Below are positions 23,816 through 32,214 of a DNA stretch of 64,000 bases, piece after piece (position 1 is the stretch's first letter; each line of letters begins with the position of its first letter). Position numbers and translations under genes: made by a program. Source of the DNA: Streptacidiphilus pinicola (GTDB lineage Bacteria > Actinomycetota > Actinomycetes > Streptomycetales > Streptomycetaceae); NCBI RefSeq assembly GCF_003258295.1, contig NZ_QKYN01000117.1:1-64000 (forward strand), in the 5' to 3' direction. Below the pieces are notes generated by a model. The model saw nothing but the letters and a program-made list of their open reading frames with translations. It was not told the DNA's origin and did not search any database.

Positions 23816-24796
23816 ATGCAGCCACGGAACAACATGTCCCTGCGCGGCGCGGTCGACCTCGCCGCGGTCAAGGCGTCCGCCGACGCCGCCGCCAAGGCGG
23901 AGGAGATGCGCGCCGAGCGCGCCCGCAAGGCCGAGGCGGGCGGGGCGGACGCCGCCGTCGAGCCCCTGGTCTTCTCCGTCACCGAGGCCGACTTCCAGGC
24001 CCAGGTGATCCCGCTCTCCGCCGAGGTCCCGGTGCTGCTGCTGTTCTGGGCCGAGGGCTACGGCCCGGCCGAGCAGCAGGTCCCGGTGATGGAGGCGCTG
24101 GCCGAGGAGTACGACGGCCGCTTCGTGCTGGCCGAGGTGGACGTCCGGGAGAACCAGCGGCTGGCCCAGCAGCTGCAGTTGCGCGACCTGCCGACCGTGC
24201 TGGTCGTCGTCGCCGGCCAGTTGATCCCGCTGTTCGAGGGCCCGGCCATGGCGGAGGAGATCCGCCCGCTGCTGGACCAGCTGATCAAGGAGGCCGCCGA
24301 GCGCTTCGGCATCGCCGGCGAGCCCGGCGTCCGCAGTGGCAAGGGCGAGCCGGCCGTCGCGGTCGAGGAGGCGGAGCCGCCGGTGGACCCGGCCGTCGCG
24401 CTGGCGCACGAGGCGCTGGACCAGGGCGACCTGGGCGGCGCCATCCAGGCCTACCGCAACGTGCTCGCCGGGCAGCCGGGCAACGAGGAGGCCAAGCTGG
24501 GCCTCGCTCAGGCGGAGCTGCTGCAGCGGGTGCAGGGCGTCGACCCGGGCGCGGTGCGCGCCGCCGCCGCGGAGCGGCCGGCCGACGTCGAGGCTCAGAT
24601 CACCGCGGCCGACCTCGATCTGGTGGGCGGTCATGTGGACGACGCCTTCGGACGCCTGGTCGACACCGTGGGCCGCACCTTCGGCGAGGAGCGCGACCGG
24701 GTGCGGCTGCACCTTCTGTCGCTCTTCGAGGTCATTGGGGCGGATGATGCGCGGGTTGTGAAGGCGCGGAGCGCGCTGGCACGCAAGCTCTTCTAA
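23816..24796 (+). CDS. Thioredoxin-like co-chaperone without active cysteines (YbbN/CnoX-like)
   Basis: This 326-residue cytoplasmic protein has a charged N-terminal helix (about 1-45), a thioredoxin-fold domain (about 50-165) and a C-terminal helical-repeat region with TPR-like units (AHEALDQGDLGGAIQAYRNVLAGQPGN). The usual WCGPC active site is replaced by EGYGPAEQQ, with no cysteine, so it cannot do thiol-disulfide exchange through that motif. The architecture matches YbbN/CnoX holdase-type co-chaperones. The ATG follows GGGGAGGA. It precedes the DUF6230 gene set, as in S. coelicolor. Confidence 0.9.
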   Translation: MQPRNNMSLRGAVDLAAVKASADAAAKAEEMRAERARKAEAGGADAAVEPLVFSVTEADFQAQVIPLSAEVPVLLLFWAEGYGPAEQQVPVMEALAEEYDGRFVLAEVDVRENQRLAQQLQLRDLPTVLVVVAGQLIPLFEGPAMAEEIRPLLDQLIKEAAERFGIAGEPGVRSGKGEPAVAVEEAEPPVDPAVALAHEALDQGDLGGAIQAYRNVLAGQPGNEEAKLGLAQAELLQRVQGVDPGAVRAAAAERPADVEAQITAADLDLVGGHVDDAFGRLVDTVGRTFGEERDRVRLHLLSLFEVIGADDARVVKARSALARKLF

Positions 24797-25017
24797 CGGG
24801 TGTCACGTTTGTGAGCGTGTTGCGACGATGTGTCGACCCCGGGATTAGGTTTATCAAATCTTGACATTGCGGCAGGGCGGTCACTTTCCGTGGCCGCCTT
24901 TGCCCGTTCTGCCAGCCTTTCCTGCGGGTTGGCCCCGAGTGTCACGTGATCACCGTTACGGAGCGTCAGAACGAATGCTTCGAGCCATGGTGTCCAGTTC
25001 ACGTGTTCCTTACTCAT
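24793..25017 (-). CDS. Possible small protein, doubtful
   Basis: A 74-codon frame starting MSKEHVNWTPWLEAFVLTLR fills part of the 548-bp gap before the DUF6230 gene. It has no good ribosome-binding site and its third-position GC is well below that of the surrounding genes, so it is either not coding or recently acquired. It overlaps the end of the thioredoxin-like gene by 4 bp. I do not recognise the sequence. I list it so that the gap is not read as empty; the rest of the gap (25018-25344) holds only the GAAGGAGG ribosome-binding site at its right end. Confidence 0.22.
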   Translation of the reverse strand: MSKEHVNWTPWLEAFVLTLRNGDHVTLGANPQERLAERAKAATESDRPAAMSRFDKPNPGVDTSSQHAHKRDTR

Positions 25018-25344
25018 CGGTAATGAACCACTTGTGCAGCGGCTCCACATGGACCACGATCAGCACGCTCGGTCCATCACTCGTTTCCCCGGCAGCCGGT
25101 CGGGAACGGGCGGCGGAATCCCCACCGGGCGGACGTCGGTTCGCCGGCGTCTGAGTTGAGGACAGGGGGGTCTCCGTCCAACGGATGGAGCCTGTACTCG
25201 CAACGGGCGTGCCCCTCGGCACGCACGAGTGGTTGTCGCTCGGGGGTGCTCTCACCTCCCGAGGACGTAGCTCTTCTCCCCATCTCCGGTCGGGCCCCCA
25301 CACCAGGCCGGGAGATGTACGTCCGAGAAGGAGGATCTCGACTC

Positions 25345-25980
25345 ATGTCCCAGACCTTCGGCAAGACCCGCTGGAAGCGGTTCGCCGTCGTCATGGTGCC
25401 GACCCTGGCCGCCACGGCCGCCGTCGGCGTCAGCATTGCCCAGGGTGCGCTGGCCGCTTCGTTCGCGCTCTCCGGTTCGTCGTTCAAGGTGCAGGCGGGT
25501 TCGCTGCACGGCAACGGCTTCTCGCAGTACGGCACCGTCGACACGGTGGTGGACCAGAAGGGCGTCAAGACCGCGATGCCGGTCGCGGTGTCCGGGTTCA
25601 ACAGCGCCACGATCACCAACCTGTGCCAGTCGGTGGCCGTGCCGCTTGGCCCGCTGGGCAACTTCACCCTGAAGATCACCGCGGGTGACGCCGGTACGCC
25701 GGTCCAGGCGTCGAAGCTGTTCATCGACATGACGGACCTGAAGGCCGACACCGCGACCTTCAACAACATCAACATCGGTGTGGCCGGCGGCGCCATCAGC
25801 AAGGGCCCGGTGGACTCCACCTCCGCCGCCCAGCAGGGCTTCGCGGGCAGCTTCGGCCAGGAGGCGGACTCCGCCGACCTGACCAACGTGAAGCAGACCG
25901 CGTGGGCCACCTCGGCCGGCACCTTCGCGCTGGCCAACATGCACCTCAACCTCGCGTCGGGCGACAACCCCTGCTTCTGA
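25345..25980 (+). CDS. DUF6230 secreted or membrane-anchored protein
   Basis: This 211-residue protein belongs to DUF6230 (older annotations call it 'cholesterol esterase', for which I see no catalytic motif). A hydrophobic segment at about residues 13-38 (RFAVVMVPTLAATAAVGVSI onward) is a signal peptide or anchor. The rest is a Gly/Ala/Ser/Thr-rich beta-type domain ending LANMHLNLASGDNPCF. Two Cys residues, one near the middle and one near the C-terminus, could form a disulfide. The ATG follows a strong GAAGGAGG. It heads a three-gene set with DUF6114 and a large secreted protein. Confidence 0.87.
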   Translation: MSQTFGKTRWKRFAVVMVPTLAATAAVGVSIAQGALAASFALSGSSFKVQAGSLHGNGFSQYGTVDTVVDQKGVKTAMPVAVSGFNSATITNLCQSVAVPLGPLGNFTLKITAGDAGTPVQASKLFIDMTDLKADTATFNNINIGVAGGAISKGPVDSTSAAQQGFAGSFGQEADSADLTNVKQTAWATSAGTFALANMHLNLASGDNPCF

Positions 25981-26006
25981 CGCATCCGAGGTAATCCGAG
26001 GTCTCT

Positions 26007-26036
26007 CGGCGGGGAGGGCCTGTCCCCTCCCCGCCG
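26007..26036 (+). terminator. Intercistronic hairpin (attenuator or terminator)
   Basis: Perfect 12-bp arms CGGCGGGGAGGG and CCCTCCCCGCCG around a 6-base loop between the DUF6230 and DUF6114 genes. Placed inside an apparent operon, it should make the first product more abundant than the others. Confidence 0.7.
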
Positions 26037-26103
26037 TCCCCCTTTCGAGTTTTGAGCCATCGAGCTCCAACCCCGACGAGCTACACCCCCTGGGAGCTGC
26101 CAC

Positions 26104-26697
26104 GTGACCAGCGCGACGACGACGGCGCAGCCCGATCCGATGAGTGGGTTCCACAAGGCCCGCCTTGCCTTCCGCGCCTGGCGCCGGACCCGCCCGTTCT
26201 GGGGCGGCCTGCTGGTCCTGCTCGCCGCGGGGCCGATCCTCTACTTCCCCTATGCCACCCTCAGCCTCGGTGCTCTGCGCATCCAGATGTCCACCACCGC
26301 GGGCGCGGGCTCGGCCGTCATCGGCCTGCTGCTGATGGCACTCGGCATCTCGTGCTGGTTCCAGCCGATGATCCGCGTCTTCGCGGGCATCGCCGCGATC
26401 GTGCTCAGCATCATCTCGCTGCCGGTCTCCAACTTCGGCGGCTTCGGGCTGGGCCTGATCTTCGGCATCCTCGGCGGCGCGCTCGCGTGCTCCTGGGCCC
26501 CGCTGAAGGCAACGCCGCAGCCGGCCGGGGAGGGCGCCGCGGACGCGGCGGTCGCCGAGCGTTCGGCGGAGGCGGACACCCAGGTGGTTCTTCCGACCCA
26601 GCAGGCGGGCGCGGCCGGTCCGGCCGCGCAGCCGACGGCGCCGCAGCAGCAGTGGCAGCCGCAGGAGCCGCAGGAGGAGAGCAAGAGTGTCGAGTGA
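26104..26697 (+). CDS. DUF6114 membrane protein
   Basis: This 197-residue protein belongs to DUF6114. It has about four closely spaced hydrophobic segments between residues 35 and 135: PFWGGLLVLLAAGPILYFPY, SAVIGLLLMALGISCWFQPM, VFAGIAAIVLSIISLPVSNF and GLGLIFGILGGALACSW. The C-terminal 55 residues are cytoplasmic-looking and rich in Ala, Gln and Glu. It starts with GTG at 26104. The next gene begins inside its last codons (11-bp overlap), so the two are translationally coupled. Probably a membrane partner of the flanking secreted proteins. Confidence 0.87.
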   Translation: MTSATTTAQPDPMSGFHKARLAFRAWRRTRPFWGGLLVLLAAGPILYFPYATLSLGALRIQMSTTAGAGSAVIGLLLMALGISCWFQPMIRVFAGIAAIVLSIISLPVSNFGGFGLGLIFGILGGALACSWAPLKATPQPAGEGAADAAVAERSAEADTQVVLPTQQAGAAGPAAQPTAPQQQWQPQEPQEESKSVE

Positions 26698-27994
26698 GAA
26701 CGAGCAGCAGCCAGGCCGTAACTCCGGCCGCCACGCTGCTCCCCGGCAGACCGTGCGCGGGCGCATCCAGCGCCCCGTCGGCCGCGCCATCGCCCTGACC
26801 GCCATGCCGACGGCCCTGCTCATGGGCACGCTGGCGCCGAAGCTGGCCTTCGCCGCGGACGCCCCGAAGGTGGCGCCCAAGGCGGTTCCGGCAGCCGCGC
26901 CGGAGGCCACCGGTGCGAACTGCACCAAGGGCGCGCCCGGCACGACCACCGGCGCGACCTCGTCCAGCCCGTCCGCCTCGTCGACTCCGTCGACCGGCGC
27001 CGCGGCGAAGACGGCGGGCACGGGCGCGAAGACGTCGCAGGGCGGCGCTTCGTCCACCCCCACGTCCACGCCCTCGCAGCCCAGCGGCTCCGGTGGCGGC
27101 AGCACCGGTGGCAGTACCGGCGGTAGCGGGACGCCCTCGCCCTCGCCGAGCCCCTCGCAGAGCAGCGGTTCCTCCTCCGGCGGCCTCCTCGGCGGCCTGC
27201 TGGGCGGTCTGCTGGGCGGCCACACGGCCGCCACCACGACGGCCCCCTCGGCCACGCCGTCCGCGTCGCCCTCCGGCACGCCCAGCGTGGTCCCGCTGGC
27301 GCACGCGGCGGCCCGCACGGCCGCGGCGCCCAGCACCTCGGCCACGCCCACGCCGAGCAGCACGCCGTCCGCGTCCTCGACGCCGAGCCTGCTGCCGACG
27401 CCGTCGGCGTCGGCGACGCCCAGCGCGTCGGCGAGCAGCGACCCGAACAAGGCGTGCGACGTCAGCCACCTGGCCGCGCCGATGGACACCTCGGTCAGCT
27501 CGCAGCTGGCGGCCGGCACCATGCCGGTGGAGAAGTGGACGCTGCACTCCTCGGACCTGAAGCTGATCAACACCGAGTTCCACGGTGTGGTCACCATCCC
27601 GCTGGCGGACGGCAGCACCGAGCGCGTGCTGAAGTTCACCGCCGAGGCGGTCAACATCGGCGACCTGGACATGTCCGCGAACCAGCGCGGCCAGGAGGTC
27701 CACGTCAAGGGCTCGCCCGGGTCGACCTCGACGATGCGCGGCGGCACGGTGACGATGTACGTCACCGAGCTCAAGGGCACGCTGCTGGCGGCCGAGGGCA
27801 TCCCGCTGGGCGGCATCATCGGCATCGACCTGACGCCGGACACGCTGCCGCAGTGGCTCTACAACCTGATCGGCTCCGTCCCGATCCCGCTCACCCTCGA
27901 GCTGGGCGACGTGACGGCGATCCAGCAGGGCCAGTTCGGTGGGAACCTGACCATCCCCGGCATGCACCTGTACTACACGCCGCTCGGTCAGTAG
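26687..27994 (+). CDS. Large secreted protein with Ser/Thr/Pro-rich linker, DUF6230/DUF6114 partner
   Basis: This 435-residue exported protein starts with a basic N-terminus and a signal segment (about residues 31-57, AIALTAMPTALLMGTLAPKL then AFA). Residues about 60-255 are low-complexity Ala/Ser/Thr/Pro/Gly, a wall-spanning or glycosylatable linker. The C-terminal domain (about 257-435) starts near KACDVSHLAAP and ends NLTIPGMHLYYTPLGQ. That ending resembles LANMHLNL in the DUF6230 protein, suggesting related beta folds. It overlaps the DUF6114 gene by 11 bp and ends at a strong terminator. The function is unknown. Confidence 0.8.
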   Translation: MSSENEQQPGRNSGRHAAPRQTVRGRIQRPVGRAIALTAMPTALLMGTLAPKLAFAADAPKVAPKAVPAAAPEATGANCTKGAPGTTTGATSSSPSASSTPSTGAAAKTAGTGAKTSQGGASSTPTSTPSQPSGSGGGSTGGSTGGSGTPSPSPSPSQSSGSSSGGLLGGLLGGLLGGHTAATTTAPSATPSASPSGTPSVVPLAHAAARTAAAPSTSATPTPSSTPSASSTPSLLPTPSASATPSASASSDPNKACDVSHLAAPMDTSVSSQLAAGTMPVEKWTLHSSDLKLINTEFHGVVTIPLADGSTERVLKFTAEAVNIGDLDMSANQRGQEVHVKGSPGSTSTMRGGTVTMYVTELKGTLLAAEGIPLGGIIGIDLTPDTLPQWLYNLIGSVPIPLTLELGDVTAIQQGQFGGNLTIPGMHLYYTPLGQ

Positions 27995-28007
27995 CGCTTT
28001 CCCGAGG

Positions 28008-28035
28008 CCCCCTCCGGTTCGCCCGGAGGGGGTTT
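28008..28035 (+). terminator. Operon terminator
   Basis: Perfect 10-bp arms CCCCCTCCGG and CCGGAGGGGG with a 5-base loop, followed by TTT. It ends the DUF6230-DUF6114 operon. Confidence 0.88.
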
Positions 28036-28065
28036 CCTCATGCCCGCGGACTCGTTGAACCGGGC

Positions 28066-28692
28066 GTGAGCGACGACGCGATACCCCGGCTGCTGGTGCC
28101 CGCGTACTTCCATCCGGAGGCCGACCCGGCGTCATGGGCGGTGCTGCGCGCGGCGGCGCCGCGGCTGACGGCCGTCGTGATCAACCCCGCCAGCGGCCCG
28201 GGCCCCGCCCCGGACCCGGCGTACGCCACCGTGCGCGCGGGCCTGTCGGCGACCCGCGTCCTCGGCTACGTGGACACCGACTACGGCCGCCGCCCGCACG
28301 CCGAGGTCGTCGCGGAGATCGCCCGCCACCGCGAGTGGTACGCCGTCGACGGCGTCTTCCTCGACCAGACCCCGGACGGCTCCGCGGCCCTGGCACACTA
28401 CGCCCGCCTCACCGTCGCGGCCCGCTCGCTGGGCGCCGCCTACGTCGCCCTCAACCCCGGCCTGCCGCCCGACCCGGCCTACCTCGACGTGGCCGACCTG
28501 GTGGTCACCTTCGAGGGCCCTTGGAGCGCCTACGCGGCCCGCCCGGCGGACGCCGGCACGCACCTCGTCCACGCGGCCCCGCCGCACGCGGCCGTCCACG
28601 GCTACGCCACCCCCGGCACTCTGCCCAACCCCTGGGCCGTGCTGGGACCCCTCGACGCCGTGGCCGACGCCCCCGACAGGACGGCCGGGTGA
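28066..28692 (+). CDS. Spherulation-specific family 4-like protein
   Basis: This 208-residue protein matches the spherulation-specific family 4 pattern, a putative TIM-barrel glycoside-hydrolase-like fold. Typical blocks are LLVPAYFHPEADPASW near the N-terminus, VVINPASGPGPAPDPAY, VLGYVDTDYG, WYAVDGVFLDQTP and ALNPGLPPDPAYLDVADLVVTFEG. There is no signal peptide. A GTG start at 28066 is the first that gives the conserved N-terminus, though it lacks a clear ribosome-binding site. It stands alone between terminators; the substrate is unknown. Confidence 0.82.
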   Translation: MSDDAIPRLLVPAYFHPEADPASWAVLRAAAPRLTAVVINPASGPGPAPDPAYATVRAGLSATRVLGYVDTDYGRRPHAEVVAEIARHREWYAVDGVFLDQTPDGSAALAHYARLTVAARSLGAAYVALNPGLPPDPAYLDVADLVVTFEGPWSAYAARPADAGTHLVHAAPPHAAVHGYATPGTLPNPWAVLGPLDAVADAPDRTAG

Positions 28693-28752
28693 CGGTCCCG
28701 ATCCCGCCGGGCGGTGGTTGATCCGCGCCCGGGGGCGGGCGAGGCTGGCGGG

Positions 28753-29412
28753 ATGCACGAGTTCCAGCAGATCTGGCTGCGCCCTGACGCACCGTCGCCG
28801 CTGAGCGTCGGGGGACCGGCGGGCGAGCCCGTCACCCCGGACGCTCCCGAGCTCGGGCTGTCCGCGGAGCTCCGCTCCGAGCTGGGCGCCTGGGTCGCCG
28901 CGTTCCCGGCCGGGCTGCCCCGGAGCAGTGAGCCGATACGGCGTCACCTGCGGGCGGGGAGACGCGTCGCCAGGAGGCTGGCGGGGGAGCTCGGCCCCGG
29001 ATGGCTGGTCCGCTGCCACGACCACGTGCACGACTGCTGGCAGCTGGTCTGCTGGCAGTGCGACGCGTTCCACTGGCGGGTGGCCCCGCACGAGCCGCCG
29101 GAGGGTTCGCGGACGGTCGAGGTCTGCGCCGAGTACGGCTTCTGGCCGCTGCGGTTCGACGGTGACCCGCGGCGCGACTTCGCCCCCGACGACGCCTGGT
29201 TCGCCCTGCCGATCGGCGACGCCCTGGTGGACGGCCTCTACGGCTGGTCGGCGGGGGTGCGGCGGCATGTCGACGCGCTGATCGGGGTGCACGGCGCGGA
29301 AGCGGCGCCGACCCGCGAGGAGCTGGTCACCCAGGGCGCGCGGCTCGCGACCGCGCTGGCCGGCGAACTCGGCCCGGGCTGGACGGTCGGCTACGGCGGT
29401 GTGGCGCACTGA
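28753..29412 (+). CDS. Hypothetical protein
   Basis: I do not recognise this 219-residue soluble protein. It contains two related segments, RRVARRLAGELGPGWLVRC (about 70-90) and ARLATALAGELGPGWTVGY near the C-terminus, suggesting an internal duplication. Between them is a Trp- and Cys-rich stretch (HDCWQLVCWQCDAFHWRV). I chose the ATG at 28753; the frame is open to 28714. High third-position GC supports coding. It converges on pyk across a terminator. Confidence 0.68.
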   Translation: MHEFQQIWLRPDAPSPLSVGGPAGEPVTPDAPELGLSAELRSELGAWVAAFPAGLPRSSEPIRRHLRAGRRVARRLAGELGPGWLVRCHDHVHDCWQLVCWQCDAFHWRVAPHEPPEGSRTVEVCAEYGFWPLRFDGDPRRDFAPDDAWFALPIGDALVDGLYGWSAGVRRHVDALIGVHGAEAAPTREELVTQGARLATALAGELGPGWTVGYGGVAH

Positions 29413-29432
29413 CGGCCGCGCCCGAGCATGCG

Positions 29433-29468
29433 GACGGCCCCTCGGCGCGGGTGCGCCGGGGGGCCGTC
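29433..29468. terminator. Bidirectional hairpin terminator
   Basis: 16-bp arms GACGGCCCCTCGGCGC and GCGCCGGGGGGCCGTC (one G-T pair) with a 4-base loop, between convergent genes. Confidence 0.82.
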
Positions 29469-29487
29469 AGGGTGGTGCGGGGAGGCG

Positions 29488-30912
29488 TCAGTCGCCGGTG
29501 GCCAGGTGGTGGACCCGGACCATGTTGGTGGTGCCGATGATGCCGGGCGGGGAGCCGGCGGTGACGATGATGGTGTCGCCCTTCCCGTACCGACCCTGGG
29601 CCATCATGGCCTCGTCGACCTGGTCGACCATGGCGTCGGTGTTGGGGGCCTGCGGGAGCACGAAGGTGTCCACGCCCCAGCTGAGCGCCAGCTGGTTGCG
29701 GGTCGAGGTCTCCGGGGTGAAGGCCATGATCGGGATGGGGGAGCGGTAGCGGGAGAGACGGCGCGCCGTGTCGCCCGACTTGGTGAAGGCCACCAGGGCC
29801 TTGGCGTTGAGGAAGTCGCCGAGCTCGCAGGCCGCTCGGGCGATGGAGCCGCCCTGGGTGCGGGGCTTGCGGCCCGGGTTGAGCGGCTGCAGGCCCTGGG
29901 CGAGCAGTTCCTCCTCGGCCGCCTCGATGATCCGGCCCATGGTCTGCACGGTCTCGATCGGGTACTTGCCGACCGAGGACTCCGCGGAGAGCATGACCGC
30001 GTCGGTGCCGTCCAGGATCGCGTTGGCCACGTCGGAGGCCTCGGCGCGGGTCGGCCGGGACGCGGTGATCATCGACTCCATCATCTGGGTCGCGACGATG
30101 ACCGGCTTGGCGTTGCGGCGGCAGAGCGTGATCAGACGCTTCTGCACCAGCGGGACCTTCTCCAGCGGGTACTCGACCGCGAGGTCGCCGCGGGCGACCA
30201 TCACCGCGTCGAAGGCCATGACGATCTCTTCCATCGCCTCGACGGCCTGCGGCTTCTCGACCTTGGCGATGACCGGGACGCGGCGTCCCTCCTCGTCCAT
30301 GACCTTGTGGACGTCCTCGATGTCCGCGGCGTTGCGGACGAAGGAGAGGGCGACCATGTCGACGCCGAGGCGCAGCGCGAAGCGCAGGTCCTCGACGTCC
30401 TTCTCGGAGAGCGCGGGGACGTTGACCGCCGCGCCGGGCAGGTTGATGCCCTTGTTGTTCGAGAGCACGCCGCCCTCGACGACGCGGGTCACCACGCGGG
30501 GGCCGTCGACGCTGACGACCTCCAGGGCGATGACGCCGTCGTTGATGAGCACCGGGTCGCCGGGCTTCACATCGCCGGGCAGACCCTTGTAGGTCGTGCC
30601 GCAGATGTGCTGGTCGCCGGGGACGTCCTCGGTGGTGATGGTGAAGGTGTCGCCGTTCTCCACGGTCACTGGACCGTTGGCGAAGGTGGCGAGACGGATC
30701 TTGGGGCCCTGCAGGTCGGCGAGCACGCCCACGGCGCGTCCGGCGGCCTCGGCGGCCGCCCGGACGTTCTTGTAGCGGTTCTCGTGCTCGGCGTGGCTGC
30801 CGTGGCTCATATTCAGTCGGGCGACGTTCATTCCGGCTTCGATCAGCGACTTGAGCTGTTCGAATCCATCCGTCGCGGGACCCAGAGTACAAACGATCTT
30901 GGCTCGGCGCAT
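29488..30912 (-). CDS. pyk: Pyruvate kinase
   Basis: Pyruvate kinase converts phosphoenolpyruvate and ADP to pyruvate and ATP. The 474-residue protein is full length. It starts MRRAKIVCTLGPATDGFEQL; the B domain is roughly 75-170; the catalytic Lys is in IAKVEKPQA, the metal-binding region is MVARGDLAVEYPLEKVP and the active-site loop is ATQMMESMI. A C-terminal regulatory domain contains AFTKSGDTARRLSRYR. I chose the ATG at 30912 on family grounds; an in-frame ATG at 30921 is also possible. It starts 18 bp after ackA and so belongs to a pta-ackA-pyk operon. Confidence 0.95.
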   Translation of the reverse strand: MRRAKIVCTLGPATDGFEQLKSLIEAGMNVARLNMSHGSHAEHENRYKNVRAAAEAAGRAVGVLADLQGPKIRLATFANGPVTVENGDTFTITTEDVPGDQHICGTTYKGLPGDVKPGDPVLINDGVIALEVVSVDGPRVVTRVVEGGVLSNNKGINLPGAAVNVPALSEKDVEDLRFALRLGVDMVALSFVRNAADIEDVHKVMDEEGRRVPVIAKVEKPQAVEAMEEIVMAFDAVMVARGDLAVEYPLEKVPLVQKRLITLCRRNAKPVIVATQMMESMITASRPTRAEASDVANAILDGTDAVMLSAESSVGKYPIETVQTMGRIIEAAEEELLAQGLQPLNPGRKPRTQGGSIARAACELGDFLNAKALVAFTKSGDTARRLSRYRSPIPIMAFTPETSTRNQLALSWGVDTFVLPQAPNTDAMVDQVDEAMMAQGRYGKGDTIIVTAGSPPGIIGTTNMVRVHHLATGD

Positions 30913-30930
30913 ATGGCTCATCTTATCGGC

Positions 30931-32214
30931 TTACCTTTCGAGCTCATTCGGCGCATTCCACGTCTTTCCGTGCATGACGCCCTCACTCCGGCGCACAACG
31001 GAGAAGGTCTGCTGGGCGATCTCCAGTTCCTCGTCGGTCGGGACCACCGCGACCTGCACCCGAGAGGCGTCCGAGGAGATCAGCCGGGGCGAGCTGCCGC
31101 GCACCGCGTTGCGGACCGAATCCAGCTCGATGCCCAGGGGCTCCATCCCCGCCAGCGCCGCCTCGCGCACCGCCGCGGAGTTCTCACCCACCCCGGCGGT
31201 GAACGCGATGGCGTCCACCCGGCCCATTACCGCGTAGTAACCGCCGATGTATTTCCGCAGCCGGTGGATGTAGATGTCGAAGGCGAGCCGGGCCGCGTCG
31301 TCGCCCTCCGCCATTCGGCGCCCGATTTCCCGCATGTCGTTGTCCCCGCACAGGCCCAGCAGGCCGCTGCGGCGGTTCAGCAGCGTGTCGATCTCGTCGA
31401 TCGACATCCCGCCGACGCGGTGCAGGTGGAAGACCACGGCCGGGTCCAGGTCGCCGGAGCGGGTGCCCATGACCAGGCCCTCCAGCGGGGTCAGGCCCAT
31501 CGAGGTGTCCACGCAGCGGCCGCCGGCGACGGCGGAGGCGCTGGCGCCGTTGCCCAGGTGCAGCACGATCACGTTCACCGCCTCGGGATCCTTGCCCAGC
31601 AGCTGGGCGGTGCGGCGCGAGACGTACTGGTGCGAGGTGCCGTGGAAGCCGTACCGGCGCACCTGGTGGGCGTCGGCGACGGCCCGGTCGATCGCGTAGC
31701 GGGCCGCGTACTCGGGCATCCCGGCGTGGAAGGCGGTGTCGAAGACGGCCACCTGCGGCAGGTCGGGGCGGAGTTTGCGGGCCACCTCGATGCCGGTGAT
31801 GTTGGCCGGGTTGTGCAGCGGGGCCAGCGGGATCAGCTCGCGCAGCTCCTCGACCACCTCGTCGGTGATCAGCGTCGGCTCGGTGAAGCGGGTGCCGCCG
31901 TGCACGGTGCGGTGGCCGATGGCCGCCAGGCGCGGCGAGTCCAGGCCGAGCCCGTCCGCGGCCAGCTCGTCCGCGACGGCGGCGAGCGCGCCGGCGTGGT
32001 CCGGGAACGACTCGTACCGCTCGCGCGGCGCGTGCCGGGCGGGCTCGTGCTTGATCCGGCCCTGGCCCTCGCCGATCCGCTCCACGATGCCGGAGGCCAG
32101 CCGGGCGCCTCCCCCAGCCTCCGGCCGGGGGGACCCCCATGCCATGTCGATGAGCTGGTACTTCACCGACGAGGAGCCGGAGTTGAGGACGAGGACCCGC
32201 GTGGCGTCGCTCAC
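30931..32214 (-). CDS. ackA: Acetate kinase
   Basis: Acetate kinase interconverts acetyl phosphate plus ADP with acetate plus ATP, completing the Pta-AckA pathway. At 427 residues it is longer than usual (about 400). Family motifs are VLNSGSSSVKYQ, GHRTVHGGTRFTEP, FDTAFHAGMPEYAARYA, RRYGFHGTSHQYV and FTAGVGENS. After LIDM it carries an extra in-frame stretch, WGSPRPEAGGGA, encoded by a small palindromic repeat (separate entry). The GTG start overlaps the pta stop codon by 4 bp (GTGA), so translation is coupled. Confidence 0.95.
   Translation of the reverse strand: MSDATRVLVLNSGSSSVKYQLIDMAWGSPRPEAGGGARLASGIVERIGEGQGRIKHEPARHAPRERYESFPDHAGALAAVADELAADGLGLDSPRLAAIGHRTVHGGTRFTEPTLITDEVVEELRELIPLAPLHNPANITGIEVARKLRPDLPQVAVFDTAFHAGMPEYAARYAIDRAVADAHQVRRYGFHGTSHQYVSRRTAQLLGKDPEAVNVIVLHLGNGASASAVAGGRCVDTSMGLTPLEGLVMGTRSGDLDPAVVFHLHRVGGMSIDEIDTLLNRRSGLLGLCGDNDMREIGRRMAEGDDAARLAFDIYIHRLRKYIGGYYAVMGRVDAIAFTAGVGENSAAVREAALAGMEPLGIELDSVRNAVRGSSPRLISSDASRVQVAVVPTDEELEIAQQTFSVVRRSEGVMHGKTWNAPNELER
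32110..32142. repeat. Small palindromic element inserted in frame in ackA
   Basis: The plus strand reads TCCCCCAGCCTCCGGCCGGG, then GGGACCCCCATGC, closely matching the intergenic element at 14725-14758. In ackA the reverse strand is read as WGSPRPEAGGG plus flanking residues, at about positions 26-36 of the protein, in a surface loop between the first two strands. Its length leaves the frame intact. Confidence 0.75.

Noticed and set aside
25077-27843. Large minus-strand frames across the DUF6230-DUF6114 operon
   Set aside because: Shadows of the plus-strand genes, which have ribosome-binding sites, a signal peptide and family matches.
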